Source: Microbacterium salsuginis (GTDB taxonomy: Bacteria; Actinomycetota; Actinomycetes; Actinomycetales; Microbacteriaceae). Taken from it: 64,000 bases of DNA. Below are positions 1 through 7,900 of this stretch, piece after piece. Each line of letters opens with the position of its first letter. The first letter of the stretch is position 1. The position numbers were made by a program, and so were the translations under genes. Where the stretch lies: the NCBI RefSeq assembly GCF_012524205.1, contig NZ_JABACI010000001.1, positions 124,001 through 188,000 of the forward strand. Direction: 5' to 3'. Under the pieces are notes generated by a model. That model ran no database searches and had not been told where the DNA came from. It saw nothing but the letters and a program-made list of their open reading frames with translations.

Positions 1-1678
1 CGGCGGCATGACAGTCCGCGATCGCGGCGATCGCCTCGGGGCGAGGTGGGTCGACGATGCCCCACAGCCCCAGGAACTCCAGGTCGATGAGGTCGTCCAG
101 CCCCACGGCGTCGGTTGCGGCGCGGACCGGCTTGCGCGCAGCGGCCAGGACTCGCAGCCCTTGCGAGCTCAGCTCGGCGACCGCCCCTTCCCACCGGACG
201 AGGTCGAGCGGTTCCGAGCCGTCGGCCCCGCGCTGGGTCAGCGAGCGCTCGAGCAGCCGGTCGGGCGCGCCCTTGACCAGGATCGCGCGCGACGCACCGG
301 CCGCACCTGAGCTGTGCGCCGACTCGTTCACGGTCGCCATGAGCTTGTTCGCCGAGTCGAACGGCAGGACCGCGACCCGCCGGCTGGTTCCGCTCGACAC
401 GCCGCCCTTCATCGCCACGACCTTGAGTGCGCCCTCGGTGGGCTCGCCGACCAGGCTCCACGAGCCGCCGTCTGCGCGCACGATGTGGGCGTCGTTGCAG
501 AGGGTCCCCACCGAGAGCACCGCGGCCAGATCCGCTCCGGCCGCGCCGCCCGTCGTCGGAACGATCGCCCCCTCCGGCGTGTAGCCGATGCCGCTGACGT
601 CGTAGTCGGCGAGCGGCGTCACCACCCGTCGCACGGTCATCTCGTTGCGGGTGAGTGTGCCGGTCTTGTCGGAGCAGACGGTCGTCACCGAGCCCAGCGC
701 CTCGACGGCGGGGAGCTTGCGTGTGATCGCGTTGTGCCGCGCCATCTGCTGCACGCCGATCGCGAGAGTGATCGTGACGAGCGCCGGCAGGCCCTCAGGG
801 ATCGCCGCGACGGCGAAGCCGATGGCGGCCGAGACGAGTTCGGCGAAGGGCATCCCGTGCAGGAAGCGCCCGATCATCAGCATGACCGCCGCCATCGCCA
901 GGATGACCAGCGTGAGCACGCGGCCGAAGCCGTCGAGCTGACGCGTGAGCGGGGTGGCCAGTGCCCCTGCCTCGTCCGCGAGGCTCTGGATCCGCCCGAT
1001 CTCGGTGTCGGAACCCGTCGCGGTGACCACGCCCCTGCCCTGTCCCGCGCTCACGATCGTGCCCGAGAACGCCATCGACGCGCGGTCGCCGACCCCGGCA
1101 TCGGGGGCGACCGCATCGAGGCGCTTGGACGAGGGCACCGACTCGCCGGTCAGCGCCGACTCGTCCACCCGCAGCTGGAACGCCTGCAGCAGCCGCAGAT
1201 CGGCCGGCACCTTGTCGCCGGGCATCAGCCGCACGACGTCGCCCGGCACGAGGTCGGCCGACGGCACCGTGACCCAGCCGCCGTCGCGGCGTGCACTGGC
1301 GTCGGCCGACAGCATCCCCCGGATCCCCGCGAGTGCCTTCTCGGCTCGGCCCTCCTGGATGAAGCCGATCACCGCGTTGATGATCGCGACGGCCATGATC
1401 ACCGAGAAGTCCACCCAGTCGCCCATGAGCGCCTTGATGACCGCCGCGCCGAGCAGGATGTAGATCAGCGTGTCGTTGAAGTGCGACAGGAACCGCACGA
1501 CGGCCGGTCGGCGAACCGGCTCGGGCAGCCGGTTCGGTCCGGCCAGCGCGAGACGCTCGCGGGCCGCCGCGGTGCTCAGACCTGCGGCATCCGCTCCCAA
1601 CTGGGCCAGCACGTCGTCGGCGGGCTGCGCCCACGGACGATCCACGGTGAGACGGGCCTCTGTCAGCTGCTGTGTCAT
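1..1678 (-). CDS. Cation-transporting P-type ATPase, C-terminus cut by window edge
   Basis: Integral membrane pump that couples ATP hydrolysis to cation transport through a phospho-aspartate intermediate. About 559 N-terminal residues are present. The phosphorylation motif CSDKTGTLT is visible with Asp337. The transmembrane motif PEGLPALVTITLA before it is typical of the P2A (Ca2+/Na+-type) group, and the actuator-domain motif LTGESVP is also present. The N-terminal cation-ATPase domain begins about residue 15. The ATG at 1678 follows GGAGGG, and 37 nt separate it from the prs stop, so it may be read through from glmU-prs. The C-terminal ATP-binding part and last membrane helices lie outside the window. 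The class is firm; the transported ion cannot be told from this part. Confidence 0.9.
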   Translation of the reverse strand, partial: MTQQLTEARLTVDRPWAQPADDVLAQLGADAAGLSTAAARERLALAGPNRLPEPVRRPAVVRFLSHFNDTLIYILLGAAVIKALMGDWVDFSVIMAVAIINAVIGFIQEGRAEKALAGIRGMLSADASARRDGGWVTVPSADLVPGDVVRLMPGDKVPADLRLLQAFQLRVDESALTGESVPSSKRLDAVAPDAGVGDRASMAFSGTIVSAGQGRGVVTATGSDTEIGRIQSLADEAGALATPLTRQLDGFGRVLTLVILAMAAVMLMIGRFLHGMPFAELVSAAIGFAVAAIPEGLPALVTITLAIGVQQMARHNAITRKLPAVEALGSVTTVCSDKTGTLTRNEMTVRRVVTPLADYDVSGIGYTPEGAIVPTTGGAAGADLAAVLSVGTLCNDAHIVRADGGSWSLVGEPTEGALKVVAMKGGVSSGTSRRVAVLPFDSANKLMATVNESAHSSGAAGASRAILVKGAPDRLLERSLTQRGADGSEPLDLVRWEGAVAELSSQGLRVLAAARKPVRAATDAVGLDDLIDLEFLGLWGIVDPPRPEAIAAIADCHAA

Positions 1679-1715
1679 CGCGCCCCTGGTCCCTCCGTCG
1701 TGATGCGGTCTGCGC

Positions 1716-2750
1716 TCAGGCCGCCCCGTCGAACATGCTGGTGACCGATCCGTCCTCGAAGACCTCGTGGATCGCACGGGCCAGCAGGGGCGCGATCGGC
1801 AGGATCGTCAGCGTCGGGAAGCGCTTCTCTTCGGGGATCGGGATGGTGTCGGTGACCACGACCTCGTCGATCGCCTCGCTCTGCAGGCGCTCGGACGCCG
1901 GATCGCTGAAGATCGGGTGCGTCGCGGCCACGATGACGCGCACGGCGCCGTTGGCCTTGAGCGCTTCGGCGGCCTTCACGATGGTGCCGCCGGTGTCGAT
2001 CATGTCGTCGACGAGGAGGCATACGCGACCGCTCACGTCACCGACGATCTCGTTCACCGTCACCTGGTTCGCCACGTTCGGATCGCGCCGCTTGTGGATG
2101 ATCGCGAGGGGCGCCCCCAGGCTGTCCGACCATGTGTCGGCCACGCGCACACGCCCGGTGTCGGGCGAGACCACCGTGAGCAGCTCGCGGTCCGCGGCGG
2201 TGAGCGTCCTCTGGAAGTACTCCAGCAGCACGGGCTTGGCGAAGAGATGATCGACAGGGCCGTCGAAGAATCCCTGGATCTGCGCAGCGTGCAGGTCGAC
2301 GCTCATCACGCGGTCGGCGCCGGCCGTCTTCAGCAGGTCGGCGACCAGGCGCGCGCTGATGGGCTCGCGCCCGCGTCCCTTCTTGTCCTGCCGGGAGTAC
2401 GGGTAGTACGGCGCGACGACGGTGATGCGCTTGGCCGACGCGCGCTTGGCGGCATCGAGCATGATGAGCGTCTCCATGAGCCACTCGTTGACCGGCGGGC
2501 CGAAGCTCTGGATCAGGAAGAAGTCGCAGCCGCGGATCGACACCTCGAACCGCGTGAGGATCTCACCCGACGCGAAGGTGCGGTACTCGGTGGGCACGAG
2601 CTCAGTGCCGAGATGCTCGGTGACCTCGGCGGCCAGCGCCGGGTGCGAACTGCCGCGCGCGACGACGAGGCGCTTCTTGGTCTTCGCGACGAGGCCGGGG
2701 GCGATGTCGTTCGCCCGGTCGAGCTCAACGGTCTTCTTCTTGCGCCCCAT
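1716..2750 (-). CDS. prs: Ribose-phosphate pyrophosphokinase (PRPP synthetase)
   Basis: Makes phosphoribosyl pyrophosphate from ribose 5-phosphate and ATP, feeding nucleotide, histidine, tryptophan and NAD synthesis. The 344-residue product has the PRPP-synthetase metal/ATP region DLHAAQIQGFFDGPVDHL and the PRPP-binding loop LLVDDMIDTGGT. The start chosen is the ATG at 2750 (MGRKKKTVELDRA), preceded by AAGGCGG. The frame is open further upstream, but the extra 44 residues lie inside glmU and have no family likeness. It overlaps the glmU end by 26 nt, so the two are probably translationally coupled. glmU-prs is a conserved actinobacterial pair joining UDP-GlcNAc and nucleotide precursor supply. 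Confidence 0.97.
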   Translation of the reverse strand: MGRKKKTVELDRANDIAPGLVAKTKKRLVVARGSSHPALAAEVTEHLGTELVPTEYRTFASGEILTRFEVSIRGCDFFLIQSFGPPVNEWLMETLIMLDAAKRASAKRITVVAPYYPYSRQDKKGRGREPISARLVADLLKTAGADRVMSVDLHAAQIQGFFDGPVDHLFAKPVLLEYFQRTLTAADRELLTVVSPDTGRVRVADTWSDSLGAPLAIIHKRRDPNVANQVTVNEIVGDVSGRVCLLVDDMIDTGGTIVKAAEALKANGAVRVIVAATHPIFSDPASERLQSEAIDEVVVTDTIPIPEEKRFPTLTILPIAPLLARAIHEVFEDGSVTSMFDGAA

Positions 2751-4197
2751 CGTCCGCCTTCTGTGCGGACCGAGCCTTGGCTGCGGCATCCGCCGCACCG
2801 GTTCCCGGTCTGTTCTTCTCGACCCACCCCTCGACGTTGCGCTGAGGGGCGACACTGAGCGCCAGGGCACCGGCAGGAACATCCTTGCGGACGACCGCCC
2901 CGGCCCCGGTCTTCGCGCCGTCCCCCAGCCTAATGGGCGCCACGAGCACGGTGTGCGAACCGGTGTGCACCTCGTCGCCGATCACCGTCCGGTGCTTGGC
3001 GACATCGTCGTAGTTCGCCGTGATCGTGCCGGCACCGAGGTTGGTGTGGCTGCCGACCTCGGCGTCGCCCAGGTAGATGAAGTGGGGCACCTTCGTGCCC
3101 GCGCCGACCTTGGCGTTCTTCGTCTCGACGAACGACCCCATCTTGACGCCGTCGGCCAGGATCGTCCCGGGCCGCAGGTGGGTGTACGGCCCGACCGTGA
3201 CTCCGGCGCCGATGACGGCGAGGTTCGCCTCGATGCGGCGCAGCACCGCACCCTCGCCGACCTCGCAGTCCACGAGGCTGGTGTCGGGTCCGACCACGGC
3301 CCCGGTCGCGATCGTGGTCGCCCCGAGGATCTGCGTGTTGGGCAGCACCGTGACATCGGGCGCGAGGGTGGCGTCCACATCGATCCACGTCGTGGCGGGA
3401 TCGACGACCGTCACGCCCTCGAGCTGCCACCGCCGCACCGTGCGCGCATTGAGTACGCGCCCCGCCTCGGCCAGCTGCACCCGGTCGTTCACGCCCAGCG
3501 CGGCCGCGGCATCCGGAGCCGGCGAAGCCGCCACCGACAGGTGTGCGGCACGCAGCAGCGCCACGACATCGGTGAGGTATTTCTCGCCCTGCGCGTTCGC
3601 CGTGCCCACGAGCGACAGCTGCGCCCGCAGTTCGGTGGCGCGGAAGACGTAGACGCCCGCGTTGATCTCGGTGACGGATGCCTCGTCGGGCGTGGCATCC
3701 TTCTGCTCCACGATGCGCGAGACGGTGCCGTCGGCGTCGCGGATGACTCGGCCGTAGCCCGACGCGTCGTCGACGACGGCGCTCAGCACCGTGGCCGCGG
3801 CCGCGGTGTCGCGGTGCGTGCGGATGAGGGCGGACAGCGAGTCGGGCTCCAGGAGCGGAACGTCGGCGCTCAGCACCAGGACGTCGCCGGCGAAATCCGC
3901 CAGGGCGTCGAGGGCCACCTCGACGGCGCGCCCGGTGCCGGGGACCTCGTCCTGGTCGACCACGACCGCGGCCGGCGCGACCTTGGCGACCGCTTCGGCG
4001 ACGCGATCGCGCTCGTGCCGCACCACGACCACGACGCGCTCGGGGCCGAGCGCGGATGCCGTGTCGAGCACATGGCCCACGAGCGGGCGTCCGCCGATGC
4101 GATGCAGCACCTTGGGCAGCGAGGACTTCATTCGGGTGCCCTGGCCGGCGGCCAGGACGACGACGGCCAGACGGCTCTCGGGAGTGGTGTCGGTCAT
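2725..4197 (-). CDS. glmU: Bifunctional UDP-N-acetylglucosamine pyrophosphorylase / glucosamine-1-phosphate acetyltransferase
   Basis: Catalyses the last two steps of UDP-GlcNAc synthesis for peptidoglycan: acetylation of glucosamine-1-phosphate and uridylyl transfer. The N-terminal nucleotidyltransferase half begins with VVLAAGQGTRMKS near residue 10. The C-terminal half is a left-handed beta-helix of hexapeptide repeats with the acetyltransferase region YTHLRPGTILADGVKMGSF. Its 490 residues suit the family. The start is ATG 4197; an upstream in-frame extension would be translated tRNA sequence. That ATG lies two nt from the mature 3' end of tRNA-Gln, so there is no room for an independent leader. 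A short Asp/Ala-rich tail follows the beta-helix. Confidence 0.97.
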   Translation of the reverse strand: MTDTTPESRLAVVVLAAGQGTRMKSSLPKVLHRIGGRPLVGHVLDTASALGPERVVVVVRHERDRVAEAVAKVAPAAVVVDQDEVPGTGRAVEVALDALADFAGDVLVLSADVPLLEPDSLSALIRTHRDTAAAATVLSAVVDDASGYGRVIRDADGTVSRIVEQKDATPDEASVTEINAGVYVFRATELRAQLSLVGTANAQGEKYLTDVVALLRAAHLSVAASPAPDAAAALGVNDRVQLAEAGRVLNARTVRRWQLEGVTVVDPATTWIDVDATLAPDVTVLPNTQILGATTIATGAVVGPDTSLVDCEVGEGAVLRRIEANLAVIGAGVTVGPYTHLRPGTILADGVKMGSFVETKNAKVGAGTKVPHFIYLGDAEVGSHTNLGAGTITANYDDVAKHRTVIGDEVHTGSHTVLVAPIRLGDGAKTGAGAVVRKDVPAGALALSVAPQRNVEGWVEKNRPGTGAADAAAKARSAQKADDGAQEEDR

Positions 4198-4198
4198 G

Positions 4199-4270
4199 CT
4201 CCGCCGCCAGGACTCGAACCTGGACCTCACAGCTCCAAAGGCTGTCGTGCTGCCATTACACTACGGCGGA
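4199..4270 (-). tRNA. tRNA-Gln (TTG anticodon)
   Basis: On the minus strand a 72-nt cloverleaf is readable. The acceptor 5' strand TCCGCCG pairs with CGGCGGA, followed by discriminator G. The anticodon stem ACAGC/GCTGT closes a seven-base loop CTTTGGA with anticodon TTG, which reads CAA. The T arm contains GGTTCGAGTCC. CCA is not encoded. The gene sits directly upstream of glmU with only one nt between the discriminator base and the ATG, so both are very likely on one transcript. Confidence 0.97.
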
Positions 4271-4359
4271 CCGCGGCAGCCCGAGTGCCGAATGCCGCCC
4301 GACAAGTCTGCCAGACCGTGCGACGATGCCCCTCCGCGGGAACCGTCCGCCCCGGCCCC

Positions 4360-4365
4360 GATAAT
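4360..4365 (+). promoter_or_regulatory. Candidate -10 box of the MarR gene, leaderless
   Basis: GATAAT lies 6 nt before the ATG at 4372 and there is no Shine-Dalgarno sequence. This spacing places transcription start at or next to the A of the start codon. No clear -35 is visible. Confidence 0.55.
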
Positions 4366-4371
4366 GGGGGG

Positions 4372-4875
4372 ATGACGGCGCAGAGCGACGAGGTCGACCG
4401 CATCGTCGAGGCGTGGACCGCGCAGCGGCCCGACCTCGACTTCTCACCGCTCGGCGTGCTCTCCCGCGTCGACAGGCTCTCGCGGCATCTGGATCGCGCC
4501 CGGCGCGACGCGTTCCGCCGCAGCGACCTCGAGCCGTGGGAATGGGACGTGCTCTCGGCGCTCCGGCGCGCGGGCGAACCGTTCCAGCTCAGTCCCAAGC
4601 AGCTGCTGCAGCAGACGCTGGTCTCGAGCGGCACCATGACGAACCGCATCGACCGGCTCGTCGGTCGCCGCCTGGTGCGCCGCGAGGCCGATCCCGACGA
4701 CGGTCGCAGCGTCCTGGTGACGCTCACCGACGAGGGCAGGATCCGGGTGGATGCCGCGATCACGCGTCTGGTGGATGCCGAGGCCGTGCTGCTGGGCGCC
4801 TTGTCGCGCAGCGACCGCGAGCGGCTGGCTGCGCTGCTGCGCAAGCTCAGCCTCGGCTTCGACACCGCCGGCTGA
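4372..4875 (+). CDS. MarR-family transcriptional regulator
   Basis: A 167-residue winged-helix DNA-binding protein, expected to act as a dimer. The recognition region reads SPKQLLQQTLVSSGTMTNR, followed by the wing RREADPDDGRSVLVTLTDEGR, the hallmark of MarR proteins. The flanking helices needed for dimerisation are present. The gene is divergent from tRNA-Gln/glmU and convergent with the large phosphoesterase gene, so it has no obvious operon partner. Its target and ligand cannot be inferred; autoregulation at the 4300-4371 region is possible but no clear palindrome was seen there. Confidence 0.9.
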   Translation: MTAQSDEVDRIVEAWTAQRPDLDFSPLGVLSRVDRLSRHLDRARRDAFRRSDLEPWEWDVLSALRRAGEPFQLSPKQLLQQTLVSSGTMTNRIDRLVGRRLVRREADPDDGRSVLVTLTDEGRIRVDAAITRLVDAEAVLLGALSRSDRERLAALLRKLSLGFDTAG

Positions 4876-4877
4876 CG

Positions 4878-4906
4878 GCCGGCGCGGGCGGATCGCCCGC
4901 GCCGGC
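4878..4906. terminator. Bidirectional terminator hairpin between convergent genes
   Basis: A perfect 13-bp stem (GCCGGCGCGGGCG with its complement) closes a 3-nt loop, placed exactly between the MarR stop at 4875 and the phosphoesterase stop at 4912. There is no T-run, as is common in high-GC actinobacteria. Confidence 0.75.
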
Positions 4907-4911
4907 GTCGT

Positions 4912-7900
4912 CTACCCCGCGACTCGCCGCCGTCGGACGACCAGCACGACGCCGACGCCGAGGACGAGCAGGATCAGCGCGACGGAGAGCGTCGGAACCA
5001 CATCCACTCCGGTCAGGGGCAGCGAGCTCGCCCCCGCTCCCGTCAAGGCCGAGATCGTGAACCGATCCGACATGACCGACAGGCCGGATGCCCCGATCGC
5101 CTCGAGCCGGTGCGTGCCCGGCTTCGCCTTGACCGGGACCCCGAGGATCCCGGTCACGGTGCCGTCCGCGCCTGCCGTGAGCACCTCCGGCAGTGCGAGC
5201 GGTGCCGAGTGGAGCACGAAGCGCACCTCCTCGCCGGGCTGGAACCCACGGAACGCGACCTGCATGCGGCCTCCCGGAGCGAGCGCGTGACCGGGCGCCG
5301 GTCCCACGCTGCCCGAGGGCTCGACGGTTCCGCCGTCGCCCGGCTCCCCTTCGCCGGGGTCACCGCCACCCGGCTCCCCCTCACCGGGGTCGCCACCGCC
5401 CGGCTCCCCGTCGCCGGGGTCGCCACCGCCCGGTTCCCCGCCCGGGTCGGTCTCACCCGGGATCGTCGTGAAGGTGCGCACCGGCGAGTACTCGATGCCG
5501 CCGTGCGGCCCCTCTGCGATCACGTACCAGCCGTGCTCGCCGTCGGCGAGGTCCTCCCACGACACGGTCGCGCGCTCCCCCGACGGCGCCCCCTCGACGG
5601 CGCCGATCTCGTTCGCCGTCAGGATCTCCACCCGGAACGAGTCCGTTGCGAGCGTCTTCGCCTGTGGAACGATTCCCGCCGCCGCGTAGGGGATCTCGAA
5701 CTCCTGCATGCCCGGCGGATCGTTGAGCGAGGCGTCGTCCGAGTCGAAGTCGTCGAGCGACGGCGAGTACGTGCGGAAGACGATCCGCCCGCCGTCGTTG
5801 TCGAAGTGGGCGAGCCGGAGATACCCCTGCCCGCCCTCGGGCAGGCCCTGGTAGTCGAACAGCATCGAGTACACGGTGCGATCCGCGACCCCGTCGCCGT
5901 CGTCGTCGATCTCGTCCGTGCGCGTGTAGGCGTCGTGGTAGTGACCCGAGCTCACCGCGAACACGTTCGGATTCGGCGTGACGACTTCTTCGAACACACG
6001 CTGCGGGAAGGGTCCCAGACCGCCTGTCGTCAGCATGTACTCGTGCAGGTTGATCCAGACCTTGCGCTCGGGGAACTGGCGGATCACCTCGTTCATCCAG
6101 GCGATGTCCTCGGTGTTGGACGCCTCGTCGTTCGGCGTCGGCCACCCCATGTACAGGAACAGGAAGTCCACCCCGCCCACCGACACGAGGTCGTAGTGAC
6201 CGCGGTTGTCCTTGTACGAACCGCCGTACCAGGGGTTGCCGGCGAAACGCGCCTCCCCGAAGAACTGCGAGTACTGCGTGTAGTCCGCCGCGAAGCCGCC
6301 GACGTCGTGGTTGCCTGCGAGCACCCCGTACGGCAGCGCCGCGTCGTCGAGCATCCGGTATGCCGCATCCGCGTTCGCCCACTGGTGGGGCTGGGTGTGG
6401 ACATTGACGATGTCGCCGTTGTGGATCAGGTACTGAAGGTTGAGATTCGCCCGCTGCTCGAGCAGGAACTCGTGGATCGCGAGCTGGTGCGGGTAGTACC
6501 CGTCGGTCTCGTTGTAGTACTGCGTGTCGGACTCGATGCCCACCGTGAAGTCGAACTCGCCGCGCGCGGTGGCTTCGGCGTGGTACGGCTCCACGGGGCT
6601 TTCACGGGTCGACAGATCCGTCGCGGCGAAGCCCTCGGAGTGCTGCACCAGGAAGGTCAGCGTGCCGTCGGACGCGTGAGCGTCGACCGGCACGAGCGCC
6701 TCGAGTGTGAACTCGGTGGCCGCGCCGTCGGTCGTCAGCACCTGGTCGGCCTGTGCCCACGCGCCGTCCACGGTGCGCGCGTAGAGCGTCACCTTGGCGT
6801 CGGCGTTCGCGCTCCCCCGCCAGTCGGCGCGCACCAGCGATCCGGCGCCGGCGCCCTCCGGCACGGCGACCGTGAAGAGCTGATACGGAAGAGCGGTCGT
6901 GCTCGTGGTCTCGACGTTCACGCCGTCGGTGCCCAGCAGCTTGGCGAGGTCGTCCGCGCCCAGCGCGACGCCCGTGGTGCGATCCGCAGAGCCCGAGTCG
7001 GTCACCGTGCCCGTGGACACCGTCATGCCCGCGTCTCCGGGTGCGAAGCCGTACCCCTCGCGGAAGCTCAGGTCGAGGGCGTCCTGCTCAGGTGAGCTGG
7101 GGGTCGCTGTGAGATCGGCACGGTCTCCCTCGACGATCTCGCCATCCCCCGGCCCGTCCAGCACGACGCCGGGCTGCTCGTCCGCGGTCTGGAACGCGAT
7201 GCTGCGCGTCACCGCGTTGCCGACCTCGTCGGTCGCGGTGAACTCCGCGACGTGCGCGCCGGGCTGCAGCGCCAGCGAGGTGGTCGCCAGCGGAAGCGAG
7301 ATCGGGGCGCCGTCCAGGGTCGCCGTGATCGTCTTGACACCCGCTCCCGCGTCGGTGGCGGTCGCATCCACCGCGAAGTGACCGCGGTAGCGCTCTCCGT
7401 CGACGAGCGGGCTCTCGATGACCGGCGCCGTGTTGTCGACGTGCACGGTGCGCTCCGCCGCGGACTCGCCGGCGGTCGCCGCGACGATGTGGGCGCCGTC
7501 GGCGACCTCGGTCGTCTTCCACACCGCCGACACCGAGGTGAACGCGTCCTCCGGGATCGTGAACGTGGCCAGGAACGAGACGAGGTTGGCGTCGGAGTAC
7601 GCGATCCGCGAATCGGGCGCAGGGCACTCGACGAATGCGGGGGCGGTGACACTCCCCTCGTGCTCCTTCGTGGTGGCGCAGTGATCGGGTCGCAGGACGC
7701 GACCGTCCGGCAGCGCGAGACGCAGGTTCATCGTCGTGAAGTCGTCGTTGTTCTCGTTGACGTTCGCCTCGGGCCACGCCTTGGTCCCGGCCGCGATGGT
7801 GAGCGTGAGCTGCTGCCCTGGCACGACCCGCTCCACCGGCACCGTCGCGTCGACCGTGACGATGCGCGAGTAGTAGCCCTCGTCGAAGATCCGCAGCACC

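Noticed and set aside
5339..5445. Regularly spaced repeats that might be a CRISPR array
   Set aside because: The units are contiguous 30-bp copies in frame inside a coding region with no spacers and no cas genes nearby.
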